Shown here: positions 36,619 to 47,940 of the stretch, in pieces | How positions within the stretch are numbered: the stretch's first letter is position 1 | How the letters are laid out: the number at the start of each line of letters is the position of its first letter | Source: Phallus indusiatus | Lineage: Eukaryota; Basidiomycota; Agaricomycetes; Phallales; Phallaceae | Reading direction: 5' to 3' | Assembly: GCA_027605045.1 (NCBI GenBank) | Contig: JAQFWX010000006.1 | Coordinates: 930,001 to 994,000 of the forward strand | DNA length: 64,000 bases | Notes under the pieces: model-generated | What the model saw: only the letters and a program-made list of their open reading frames with translations | Told to the model about the DNA's origin: nothing | Databases searched by the model: none | Translations under genes and position numbers: made by a program

Positions 36619-37553
36619 GCTTCTGCGAACGAACTTGCAGTACTAAGTTATGAGGGATCCAATCAAGAATGCGTACTAGAGCTATTGATAAAAACTGTAT
36701 CAGTGGGCGTTGTGCGCGAAGCGCTCAGTAGACTCGGACCCGAACCTTCAATGGACTTGGACCGCTGTGTTTACAATGCAGCTTTAAATTCAGCTTCCAC
36801 AAGGTAAGAAACAAATTTCGACTATGCTTCTCTTGATTCATTAACGACACGGAAGCACGACATAGATTAAAAGGGGATGACACCGACTCGTATTTCCCAA
36901 TTGGGACACTGTCTAGTAATCCTAAGACGACGTCGTCAGCGAGAAGCCATATTATCAAAAAAAGACTGTCGGGGAGGTTTTTCCAGTGATAATCATGAAA
37001 TTAGTAGTCCTCTTAAATAATGATAATTCCTGCTTGTGTACCGGATTCGTACGAGAATTGATTTCGCGAGCATCACCCGGAGAGTGTTAGGGTTCAGTTC
37101 GCGGGAGTTTCCATTTGTCGGTAGTCGAATGAAAAATCAGTTGACCAAGCTTCGAGGTTCGGAGCGGATGATATTCCGTTCATATCGCGTGTATTACTGA
37201 GCTACGTAGTCAAATTATTATTAACAGCGATGTTAATTTATTCAAAGTCGGTTAGCTCAAGTCTTTGCTTTCAAGTTTATTTTGCACATTGGCTGTGAAT
37301 TCGAATGTTTTTCAGACTATCAGAATTACTCTGTATTCCGGATGTTTGAGCGCATATTGAACTTTTAGTATAAACATCCATTATAGAGTCGGATAGATGA
37401 CAAACAACCTGAGGAGTGTGAGATTATTTACGCCAATTGTCAATTGTGGCTGAATTGTTTTTCAAACGTCAATGGAAGACCGGTGAATTCACCACGAAAC
37501 CTGCGACTAATAAAAATCTTGCTATTCCAGGACTGCCCTCCTATGTTCGAAAA

Positions 37554-37563
37554 CACATAAAAG
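37554..37563 (+). promoter_or_regulatory. TATA-like element of secreted peptide copy 1
   Basis: ACATAAAAGG lies ~85 nt upstream of the ATG at 37646. The same element precedes copy 2 (39204-39213), so it is conserved between the duplicates. Confidence 0.45.
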
Positions 37564-37645
37564 GGCATGGAGAGATTCGAGTCAAAGCACCAGCATACAG
37601 TTTCAGTGTTCACACAAATTGACACTTATCTTCATCTTCACTACA

Positions 37646-37882
37646 ATGAAATCCACTCAGGTCGTAGTCTTTACTCTCCTCAATATCTTCCTCGTCAACG
37701 GGGCCGCTGCACCAGCTCCAGCACCTCAATTTCCCGAACCTACTTGTCTCGGACAGCCCTGCACCGATTTTACAGGATGCTGCCCTGGCGCCGCTTGCAG
37801 CTTTTTTGTATGTATATCACATAAATTACTAGTCAAATCCCCTAAATTTCCTTTCCAGATTGGCACTTGCATTGGCGCGTAA
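37646..37882 (+). CDS. Small secreted six-cysteine (cystine-knot-like) protein, copy 1
   Basis: Two exons: 37646-37807 and 37859-37882 (51-nt intron with GTATGT donor and TTTCCAG acceptor); 61 aa. Residues 1-19 are a signal peptide (MKSTQVVVFTLLNIFLVNG), followed by an Ala-Pro linker (AAAPAPAPQFPEP) and a compact domain with spacing C-x4-C-x5-CC-x4-C-x6-C; the last Cys is in the second exon (IGTCIGA). The C...C...CC...C...C order is that of inhibitor-cystine-knot (knottin) folds; disulphide linkage is inferred. No function can be assigned: fungal small secreted proteins of this kind may be protease inhibitors, antimicrobials or effectors. A tandem paralogue lies 1634 nt downstream. Confidence 0.82.
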   Translation: MKSTQVVVFTLLNIFLVNGAAAPAPAPQFPEPTCLGQPCTDFTGCCPGAACSFFVCISHKLLVKSPKFPFQIGTCIGA

Positions 37883-39279
37883 ATGATAACTTACAGTAGA
37901 ATTTGCGCACTAACTATTAATGCAAAGCTCGTAAGTGAATTTTCAGACTCCAGAGTAGCTTTGATAAGAATTCTTTTACATAGTTACTATCTTAGGCTCG
38001 ACAATGACTTTCTCACTAGTAACTTTTCTTGGAATAAACTTTTCTTGGTAGATGTCCAATTGAATGTTTATCATGAACAGAATTTTTCACCTGTGACCAT
38101 TGATGATATCAATCAACAACTACCTTGTCAGATTGAAACGTCATACAATAATATTCTGGACTTCAGATTTCTCAGAACAGCTCTCTTCCATATTATTTAG
38201 TTGCGTCTTTTCGGCACAGCCTGGCAGCATTATGGTGGATCTCAACAACTCTGAATAGCTTTATAAACTTGAGGATTCGCATGGTGTCCAGGTGTATTTA
38301 ACTTATGCTTGATCAAAATGTTCACAAATTCAATAATAGGTAGTCTTGACAATAATTTTTTTCATCTTCCGACCCGGTTCAAACTTCAACGTTCAACTCG
38401 GAAGTCGCTTGAGTAGTAATGGTTTTTCGCCTCCCCTAGTACATACAAATTCGTTCTTTGCATTGTGAGCTTAGCACTCTGCCACCCTTCTGGCTTTCCC
38501 CTCCTTAGTATTTGATCAGAATTGTATCGGGGTTGCAATTACCTTGCACAGGTAAATTCAACTGTATCGTCTACCTTTCTGTTATTATATGTATGGTCGA
38601 TTTAAATTCACCTTAAGCCAATATAAAAGTCTATACCCACATATAACCAACCCAACTCAAAATCATTATTGTATATGAAAAATCTTGGACGGCTCAATAT
38701 GTGACAGCGATTCTCTCACTCAAGGACAGGCAATAAAAAAAGATTATGCGTTGACTCAAGTGCGAATTCACAATGACGAATACCACTCAGATAGTGTTAT
38801 AATTCAACAATCCACGGAGATGAAAATTAAATTTGACACTTTAGCCTCAAGAATCGGGACAAATCATTTTCCGTCCACATCGCGTGCATTAGTACGGGTC
38901 ATATTAACAGCCGGTCTATTGGCTCAATTCATATGAGCCAGCCCCATATCATATTGGTTTGAGGATACAAATCCATTTCCAATTCCTAGCGCACTATATC
39001 GTGGAGGTTGAAGTCGCATAACGATATTCTAGTATTACAGGGTATGTTGGAGGTTAAGCGAGGGCGGGCCTAATATAAGGCTACTCAGGCTGATGCTGAA
39101 TGTTAAATGCGGCTGAATGACTTCAAATTGAATGGAAGACCAGTGAGATATTATTGAAATTTGAATTATTCTTCCATCCCCCTTTTCCTGATACATCCGA
39201 AAACACATAAAAGGACGTGTGACTCGAGTTAAGGCACCAGCATACAGCTTCACACAAATTGAACATCATCTTCGCTGCA

Positions 39280-39519
39280 ATGAAATTCACCCAAGTCGTT
39301 CTCTTTGCTCTCTTCAACATCTTCCTCGTCAACGGGGCCGCTGCACCAGCTCCAGCACCTCAACTTCCCGAACCTACTTGTCTCGGACAGCCCTGCACAG
39401 ACGTTACAGGATGCTGCGAGGGCGCCACTTGCAGTTTTTTCGTATGTATAATATCACATAAATTACTAGTCGAGCCCCCTAAATTTCCTTTCCAGATCGG
39501 CACTTGCATTCTCGGGTAA
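39280..39519 (+). CDS. Small secreted six-cysteine (cystine-knot-like) protein, copy 2
   Basis: Two exons: 39280-39441 and 39496-39519; 61 aa, same intron position as copy 1. Signal peptide MKFTQVVLFALFNIFLVNG, the same Ala-Pro linker, and identical cysteine spacing (TCLGQPC, GCCEGATC, IGTC). It differs from copy 1 at about ten residues, mostly conservative, with all six cysteines kept. That the intron, signal peptide and cysteines persist while neighbouring non-coding sequence has diverged suggests both copies are functional. The ACATAAAAGG promoter element lies ~70 nt upstream of the ATG. Confidence 0.82.
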   Translation: MKFTQVVLFALFNIFLVNGAAAPAPAPQLPEPTCLGQPCTDVTGCCEGATCSFFVCIISHKLLVEPPKFPFQIGTCILG

Positions 39520-40640
39520 ATGATAGCTTACAGTAGGATCTGGCACATTAACGATTAATGCAAAACTCGTAGGTGATTTCAGAGTAGCTTTGTTAAAAAC
39601 CCCTTTACATAATTACTATCTTAGGCTCAACAATTTAGACAGATTTTTTTACTAGTAGCTTTTCTTGGAATAAATAGATGTCCAATGTTTTTCATGGATA
39701 AAATTTCTCACTACTCGACGAGTGACTAGTGACTAGTGACTTGATGATATCAATCAACAACTACTTTGTCGGAAACGTCATGCAATAATATTCTGGACTT
39801 CAGGTTTCTCAGAACATAGTTGCGTGTTTTTGGCACAGCATTATCGCAGATCTCAACAACTCTAAATAGCTTTATAAACTTGAGGATTCACATGGTGTAT
39901 TCTCATGCTCGATTTTATTAATCAAAATATCATATTCAAGAATAGCCTTGACAATCCTTTTTTTCATATTCCGTTCCGGTCCAACTTGGAAGTCGCTCAA
40001 GTAATGATAATTTTTTGTCTCCCCTAGTACATACAAGTCGTCCTTTCTATTGTGAGCTTAGCACTCTACCGCCCTGTTAGCGTTTTTCCCCCAGTTCCTT
40101 AAGCATTGACCGGAATTGTATTGGGGTTACATTACTTGCACAGGCAAATTCAACTGTATTGTCTACCTTTCTGTTATTATATGTATGATCGATTTGAATC
40201 CACCTTAAGCCAATATAAAAACAAAGTCTATACCCACATAAAACCAACCCAACTCAGAATCATTTTTTATATAAAATCACTAAAAAAGATTATGCGTTGA
40301 CTCACGCGCGGATTCACAATGACAAATGCCACCCGGATAGTGTTAGAATTCTAGAATTCAACAATTCACGGAGATGAAAATTAAACTTGACACTATAGCC
40401 TCAAGAATCGGAACAAATCATTTTCCGTCCACATCGCGTGCACTAGTACGGGTCATATTAACAGCCGGTCTATTGGCTCAAGTCAATTTAATTCATACGA
40501 GCCAGTCCCATATCACATTCATTTGAGGATACAAATCTTTTTCCAAATCCTAGCGCACTATATCGTGGAGGTTCAAGTCGCATAATGAAATTTTAGTATT
40601 ACAAGTATGTTGGAGGTTAAGCGAACGCTGAGGAGCGGGA

Positions 40641-41430
40641 CTATTAATAATATAAGGCTACTCAGGTTAGTTATTATTGCACTGACACGCTAATCTCCAA
40701 ATCAAACAGCCACCTAGTTTGAGGATGGTTACCGTCATAGAGATCACACCGGAACTTCCCGGGGGCGACAACTCAATCGTTTATCTCCTCTCCTTCCACT
40801 ACCATCCAGGTTAGCCTCTTTATTTCTCTACAAAGTCCCCGGAACAAAATGCCCGCATCCCCATCGACAACAAGATCAGCAATCGAAACCGCTTCTAAGT
40901 TCAACACAAATCACTTTCGAAAACGAACACGTTGTTATACTATGTACGTCTAATAATCAGCTGTTAGGTAAGTATGTACGCGTACTTAATGAAAGCACCA
41001 TTCAACTTTCATTATCTCATTCTGGACGTTCCTTACCGAGCTCTTTGGGGACGGGTTCAACACGGGCGAACAAACTTGAAGGCCAAAATGGGATTTACGT
41101 GGTTACACCAGATATAATGTCTTGTTTTTATTTTGTTTTGGAAAACACGGTGCGTATTTTTAGTTACTATCTCCAGGTATTAACTGTATTTCTCACGTTC
41201 CTAATTTACTGTTACCAGCTATTTCTTGATCCAGCCTTCGCAGTCCCCACTTTCCAATAAACGTCGTTCTACCCAATCCTGTCATATCTTGACAGAACTT
41301 CCGACGCTCTTGGTGAAGATTATACTTTGAAGAATGTCCTATGAATACAATTTATCCGCTGTCATTGCATAACAAATACCATCTTCTCCCTGCTGAGGCA
41401 CGAACATTATTTCCTCTTATGAACCCCGCG
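40641..41430. other. Interval with no supported gene
   Basis: Short ORFs only. Sequence from ~41437 leftward of the DUF6535 stop is its conserved 3' flank. Confidence 0.4.
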
Positions 41431-41832
41431 GCTTGCTTACTCGCATCTCCCAAAACATACTCTCAAGAATATTGAAAACGGCGAAATTACACTACTGGAG
41501 TAACGCAATCGAGGTATCGTTGGCAGGATGTACAGTTTCAGGTTTCCCAGCCATTGTCGAACGTGCGAATGATGCTGCGGTAGCCCGTGATTCTGAATGA
41601 GTGGATAAAAGTCAACAATATTATGAAGATATATATATATTCGCAGTGGTCCGAGCCACAAAGTAGTACGACTGTATGCTCTCAGTGAATAGCTCGAAGT
41701 TACTCTAACAATACACAGTACGCTTGACGCGACTTTCTCCATACCTCTCCACGCGCACCCCAGTTCACGAATAGTATTCATTATTTGGCGAGTAGCTTTG
41801 ACCACACGTATCCGAACGCTTTTCTCGTCCAA

Positions 41833-44800
41833 TCAGCTACGGAGCGAAAGACTTGCCGCTGTGTAGATATTATCTCTTAGCATATATTCTGATGATAATA
41901 AATCATTGGGAAGAAATACCTGATTCGGAGCAGGCACCTCTGCACGTTCTTCATTGTCATGATCGTTGTCCAGCATTTCACCTGAGGGTGGAGATGGTTC
42001 CTCGGACCGACCTATGATTTGTCCAAACATGGGCAAAGACGCCTGCAATCGACAACCAAAGTATGCCCTGTCGTTGAGGTCTTCAAAATAGAAGGCTGGG
42101 TCCGTGTAGTTAAGTCGTTCTCGATCTTCCATGGCAGTAAACAGCTCATCCAACGTTTCTCTGTCAAGTTTCGATTTCACAAGGAGGAAAAATTGTTTCG
42201 GATACTGTTCGAACATCACAAACAGTTCCCATAGTCGGTCGAGCACGGACGAGTTGTAGAAATAAGTGAACAGGGGCATCTTCACAGATTTGAGGAGATC
42301 CATTAAGAGTGGGTATATGACTTTGCCCTCTGTGCTCGGAGATGAACAATTCCCCAAGTTTCGAAGACATGTTGGTAAGTTGGACACGGCTTTGGGGTCA
42401 TTAGAGAGGATTGTGAATAAATGGTGGCGGTTCTGTGACAAGAGCAAGACAGTGAAAAGGGGAGATGTGTATTTTGATAAGCTTTCGTGGCTGTTCTGTG
42501 ACAAGAGCAAGACTGTGAAAAGAGATGCGTCAATTGATAAGTCTTCGTCGAGATCTCGTGAGCACCATTGATACATGAGAGACAGGTCGTGATAATCCGT
42601 ACAAGGCAGCCTCTTCGGCGCTAATCTCGCCCAGGCACCATGCTGCAATATATCTGGCGTCATCCGTCATAGACTCGGACCAGAAAGAGTCGACGCAGAA
42701 AATCTCTTTGAAGAAAGTGAAGCGGTTGTCGGGTGTCTGAAATACAGCGGAGTCACGAGAGTACGACCTAAATTTGTCAAACAGATGATACAAGGATTTC
42801 TGTCTTTCTTGTTTGTTAGTAATCAACGGATGGTCGGAGGTAAGTTGGCGGTAGACGGTGACAAGAAGACGATAGCGTGTTGCATAGGCTTTGGTTTTTG
42901 AGGAAAAGTCAGGTTTGCCAAGTTTGAAGAAATCAAACAGGTGTTTACATTTCCACCATCCCAACTCGCCACTACCGAAGGATACTAACCCCGCGCTATC
43001 AACGAGTTGACGAGTGGGATCGACATTCGAATGGAAGAGATTTGAACTCGACCCTTGGGGCTTGAGTATATGCGCAGCTATTGTACAATCCTGACGACTC
43101 CGTGACATTTCTTTTAGGAGGCAACACCACATGGCTAGCGGGAGCTTGACAGAATCATCGCCGGTGATAAAACTTTGATCGAGGGATATTTGATTGTATC
43201 TTGGGTGGAAATTGAACCAGATGAAGCGATTGAAATTCATCATCGGAAGAAAAAGATAGGTTTTACACTCTCCCTCCTCCAGCTCACTTTCGGCCACATG
43301 ATCCCTGAGTAGACACCAGTGATGAAAGCCGCTACTCAAGAGATCCAGACAAAGTCCATAACGTAGATCCTGGACATTTGTCTCACTGACCTCAAGAGTA
43401 CGAGAGAATATGTCTATGTTATACTGTTCAAACTGTTCAGCGATAGTTGGGTGGACAGCCACAGATCGAGCAATAATCCGATGAACGCTCTTATCAGCCG
43501 AGGCCGTGTAAAGCCATTTGACCGCCTGAGAATCAAGAAAAGTCGCATTTTTGACAGCTTGCTTTATATTCACTTCTCTCCACTTTGTGAAATTTGGGAA
43601 ATCTGCAGAAAATATTCTGGGTCGATGTCTTTGAAGACGGCGGTGAATGTCACCAGCCAACTTCGAGATGAACATGAAAAGACGTCGGAAGACGCCCAGG
43701 GTTGTACTGAATGAGATGCTGAATCGTACGCCGAGCTTGGAAATTTGCTTTTCCCCAAACAATCCGAAAACTTTTTTTCAAGATCATGCTAGCCCAACGA
43801 AGAATTTCTCGCAGGACGAAAAAAAGTATTCCAGTGTAAATTGTCAACGAGGTTGTGTACGGGCATTCTGAATACCAAATGGGCAACATCACGGAGACGA
43901 AGTATAATGTAAAAGTGATTCCTGTGATCGCGACAATAGTCCAGGCAATATGAGTGTCCAGTGGAAACAATAGTATCATAATCCCTGTGAGGAAAAGTCC
44001 GACAGAAATGTGAAGAAGGATAGGGAGGAGATCGACGATTGCTGCGACCTTCCATTGTTCGAAACCGTTGAACCGTAATTGCCTGGCCCTCACTTTTTCA
44101 TTTGCCGTTCCGGAAATTGAAGCCATGTAATAATATAACCATTGTTTAGCAAGAACTGCAAACAGCGCAGTAGATAGTGTAATCGCCAGACTGGTGAACC
44201 ATAGACCATTCACTAAAGATGCGTTTGTTGATGGTGCGAATGGTGAAGTAAGGGTTATCGTCGAGTTGGGCACATTGCTTATCGGTAGCCCATTGAATTG
44301 CGCACGTAGGATTTGAACTGCTTCGAATAGTAACGATGCGGTAACCTGTGTATTATCTTGCTGGAGGCTTGTGGAAGACTGTGAGATGAATGTCGTTATA
44401 ACACCAGAGAAGAGACCAGCCTAACATGAAATATAAGTCTTGAAAAGTATAATAATAAACAAACTTCTCCCTACAAAAACTAAGAGAACATCAACCGTCT
44501 CTTTCCACCCCTCTACTCTCTCACGATCAAATGCCTCGGCTTCGTCAAGGTAAGTCAACCAAATCCGAGCATTAGCCGCTGTCTCTTCTCCAAATCGATT
44601 ATTTGCTTATGGGGCGAGACGTTAAAAGTGCACAGATGAGATCGAGGTACTTAAAACAACACTCACAACCACTCTCCGGGGATAATCCTTTTTTCAACCC
44701 AAAAAGTCTCTTGCGTCCTGGCGTGTTTCGTTGAGTGTAAGGGGGATTAGAATTGTTATTGGACGTTTCTGGACCCGGATTGGATACAGCCTCTACGCAT

Positions 44801-45884
44801 TAAACGTAGTATCAGCACCGAAGATATTTTCATTTAAACCACAAAACGAGCAGCTGACCAAGAATCTCGCGAAAAAGGCCTACCAACTCTTCCATATTCT
44901 CATCGGTCCATCCGCGATTCATTGGTACCGCACCAGCAGCCTGACTATCAGAGTGAGAGTGTTCGCTTTTCTTCTCGTTCAAGGAGGCTGGCTTATCGTT
45001 TGTCTGTGGTGGCTTGGAACTGTCGGTTTGAATGGGGGCGTCGGTTCCTTCAAGTTGGTCATGGTCATTGTTCGAATAACTGTCACGACCCTCGTGCCAC
45101 CCGATCCCAATCCGGACCTCTCCGAGGTCCGGCGCCCAAACCCCGTCCATATTTAGTATATCCGCCATGTCCGAGCGTCAGTACTTGCTCAACAGTGCGT
45201 AGTCCGTTATTCTGTCCACATCCGGTAGGTCCGAGGTCCGGACTTCGTCCAGACTAGGACATTTCCTTATGGGGACATTCTGTCCGGAGCATTAGAAAGC
45301 AAGTGCCAGATATGTTTCTGGTGCTGTGTAACTAGTCTCCTTTTAGTTATATCTCCTTTAGTTCTAGTAGTCTAGCTTTTTGTATTTAAAGCCCCCAGAC
45401 TTCGTCTGGGGCTCCCCAGTCTTCGTCTGGGGCTCCCCAGTCTGAATATTAAGTTCATTTCGAGTCTATCCTCAGCCAGTCTCTTTATAATCAATTCTAT
45501 TCTTATCTATTTCACTTAAAGTCCGCTCCCAGTACTTGTCCGGACCTGCCCGGACTACGTCCGGGCTGTCTCGGACTTCTAGTCCGAAATTAAGGGATAT
45601 TCAGGGTCGTCTGAGTCGGCGCAGCACATAAGCTGAAGCCAAGTCCCTTCTGTTCCGTAGTCCGGACTCCCCGGACTTCCGCCCAGACGCCCGGAACACG
45701 GCGCGTGACAATAACCATCATCATCATGTGTATCCGAGCCATTCTGTGAGAGCTCATCCGATTTGACACTTCCGGAGATGTCGCCTTCAGCACCGGGATC
45801 GTCGTTTTGAGGCTCGGCCCATGGAAGAGCGCCACTGCTAATGGCGTGTATTTCTGTCCCGTTCAAACTAGATGTTTCGGACAT
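41833..45884 (-). pseudogene. DUF6535 family membrane protein gene, interrupted by a solo LTR and a frameshifting deletion
   Basis: Fungal protein family with an N-terminal membrane domain and a long alpha-helical C-terminus, function unknown. On the minus strand: N-terminal acidic exon from ATG 45884 (MSETSSLNGTEIHAIS...), interrupted by the solo LTR 45081-45710; reading resumes in the same frame at 45080. Then an exon with EETAANARIWLTYLDEAEAF and VDVLLVF|AGLFSGVITTF (intron 44474-44421), the DUF6535 core LVNGLWFTSLAITLSTALFA and several helices to ~43700, and the C-terminal part FPNFTKWREVNI...LDSQAVKWLYTAS (from ~43600) to the stop at 41833. The join near 43700 is unresolved. Near 42611 an 8-nt deletion relative to the copy at 36155 shifts the frame. 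A 63-nt internal duplication lies at 42431-42556. Probably non-functional, though an ATG inside the LTR (45168) could start a shorter product. Confidence 0.75.
45081..45710. mobile_element. Solo LTR 1 (Ty3/Gypsy type, related to the full-length element)
   Basis: 630 bp, beginning TGTCACGACC and ending GCGCGTGACA, flanked by the direct repeat ATAAC (45076-45080 and 45711-45715). It shares with the LTRs of 47941-56278 the AAGCTGAAGCCAAGTCCC block and the GGAACACGGCGC end, but is otherwise diverged, so it is a related family. It contains a TATTTAAAG TATA-like element and direct repeats of CTTCGTCTGGGGCTCCCCAG. It lies inside the first coding exon of the DUF6535 gene. Confidence 0.9.
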
Positions 45885-46205
45885 ATAGGTGAGATCGTCA
45901 CTTGCGAGATACGACTTCGTGTTGAGACATTGGGGATGCTTATAGCGTTGCCACAGAATTCCCTTGCATGTAGCAAGGGCTCTGGATGCCTGCAGAAATT
46001 GCTTCCATGTAGCACTTATTTGTACATGTTTGTCTTACCACGTGCCGCTTGTATACCAGCTATATCCACGGACTGACGAGCTAGGTGCTTCTTGAATCCT
46101 CTTTCACAAAAATGCTATCCACAACGTTTACTTTTGTATGTCGTACTTTGCCCTTCCGGCGCGACAATCGACCCAGATTCTTCTATTCAACCTTCGGATT
46201 ACCCT

Positions 46206-46445
46206 ATGTCTGAAGCACAGCGTTCTGCATACAATGTGGTTGCTAAAGACTACATTATAGACACTTTGGATGCTTTTATAGGAAATCATGGTTTACAGCC
46301 TGCCGAAGTCGCTGATAACTTGTGGAATGCTACGGCCAGAGTCCACTTCTCTTTAGTGACCCATTACTTCAAAGACAGAGGCTACCGCTCGGTTTTGGCG
46401 GAAGTGGTGAGTGTATCGGCAATCGAACGCTCTGAATCCGGGCCT
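46206..46445 (+). CDS. Hypothetical protein fragment, cut by solo LTR 2
   Basis: Open frame from ATG 46206 (MSEAQRSAYNVVAKDYIID...; upstream frame also open) with Leu/Ala heptad-like helices (IIDTLDAFIGNHGLQPAEVADNL) up to the LTR insertion at 46445. Removing the LTR and one target repeat, the frame would run only 8 more codons to TGA at 46874-46876, giving a basic C-terminus. No family recognised. Whether it is a gene end or an exon of a longer gene is unknown. Confidence 0.4.
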
Positions 46446-46845
46446 GTCAGGGTACGCTACCGCGTCCCCTCATTTTTCCTCATTTATTATCATCGGTATA
46501 TATTCCCCTCTACCTTATTTATATTTCCCATATATTATCTCCACCCTCCGTTTGCTCCCTCTGTCTCTATTCCACTTTCTCTACTTGCGCGCGTCGCGCG
46601 CTCGTACCCGGCGTGACGCCGTAGGCGTCACATCGCTTATGTTCGGTTCGGGCGTCTGGCACTTAGCTGTGTCAGGGCCGCACGCCGCGCTATCGTTTTT
46701 TCATGTATATAGTCGCAGTCCCTAGAGTGAGGGTCCCTAAGCTTGTTCTCTTAGGATCCCCTCCCTCTAGGTGAGTAGTTAGCTCTCCCCCAATATATTT
46801 CTCTTAGGATCCCCTCCCTCTAGTCTGAGCTGAGTAGCCCTAACA
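46445..46845. mobile_element. Solo LTR 2 (different family)
   Basis: 401 bp, beginning TGTCAGGG and ending CCCTAACA (7 of 8 inverted match), flanked by the direct repeat GGGCC (46440-46444 and 46846-46850). Internally the block CTCTTAGGATCCCCTCCCTC occurs twice (about 46749 and 46801). It is unrelated in sequence to LTR 1. The 5-bp duplication fits Ty3/Gypsy or Copia integration. Confidence 0.85.
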
Positions 46846-46850
46846 GGGCC

Positions 46851-47935
46851 TCCTACTCCAATCAAACGACGATGACTTGATGGGCCAATGACACCAGAGA
46901 AGGAGAGGGAGCTGTTCATGCTTTATATTGTGGCTTTACTTATGACTGTTAACCAATGCTGCATGCAAGGGCCCTGCGACCCCGGGCACCTCTAGTATTA
47001 TCAAACCGATACCGTCGTCAAATCTCACGGTCGCGTTTCAACCTGTGGGCGGGAGTTCAAAAGTCTGTGTGAACCAATCTGATTGGATGGCAGATGCTTC
47101 TACTCCGGTAATCAAATCAAAAACACTGCAATTTGAAGTTGGCGACAATTAGCGACAATTCTAGAAGAACAAAGAACTGGCAAAAGTCTGCTTCGAAAGA
47201 TGAAGTTAAATGAAACTTCGGTTTGTGAAAGCAATCGTTGGAATGAGATTGAATTTACTATGCACGTTCAGTTATTTCACCGTGAATAAAGGACTTTTGG
47301 TCTCGGCGAAGGTTGCCGGAATGTAACGTTTCGTTACAGTTTACGATTAGCCCGGTTCTTACGGACTCACAACAAACAGTATAAAGCTGTATATTTGCAA
47401 GTGCAGGTAAGAAAGGCTGCCGGCGCCTATGTACATTACATAATACTAGGTACTTGTGCAGGCGACAATCGTCTGCATACAATTGTATGTATATACGAAT
47501 ATGTACTATGGTTAATAGTAGTCCGCTGCTCATAGTGGAACCGTTACACGGAAGGAACAATATGAGCTTCAGGAGACTTAAAAGACGGCATCCAAATTGC
47601 GTCGAAATCTATGGAGTTCGTTTAATTTTTTCGGTGCTATCACTGATTACCGTCATGGTAATATTCAGCATGGATTGCGTTGGGTTAGTACCGAATTGAT
47701 GAGAATGTCATTACCTTGAACATCTACGCGAATGACCAACATGCGTTGTTTGTCTGACACTTTATATCTCGCGCATGTTTCGGTCTCACCTCGAGGCCTT
47801 TAGTGAGCTGAGAAGGAAGTTACTCACAATCAATGTAATCCGTTCGTAGTCCTACTAGAACCTTTATGTCGCAAAAATCCAAACCAGTTTATAAACTAAA
47901 TCAAGTTTATTTATTCGATAGGTTGTTTATTTTGT
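46851..47935. other. Interval with no supported gene
   Basis: Short ORFs only, on both strands. It separates solo LTR 2 from the full-length retroelement. Confidence 0.4.
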
Positions 47936-47940
47936 ATTTA

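Larger units (their letters stand above)
37430..40640. repeat. Tandem duplication of ~1.6 kb carrying the secreted-peptide gene
   Basis: Unit 1 about 37430-39080 and unit 2 about 39110-40640. Besides the gene, long stretches match, for example CGGGTCATATTAACAGCCGG at 38895 and at 40447, and the GTGTATTA/TATCGTGGAGGTT tails near 39000 and 40560. Units differ by indels and substitutions, so the duplication is not very recent. Boundaries are by eye. Confidence 0.75.

Noticed and set aside
37646..39519. Hydrophobin identity for the small secreted cysteine proteins
   Set aside because: Hydrophobins have eight cysteines with two CC pairs; these have six with one CC pair and are much shorter.
41437..41832. 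131-codon minus-strand ORF after the DUF6535 stop
   Set aside because: It follows a stop at the same place in both DUF6535 copies; the shared sequence is more simply conserved 3' flank.
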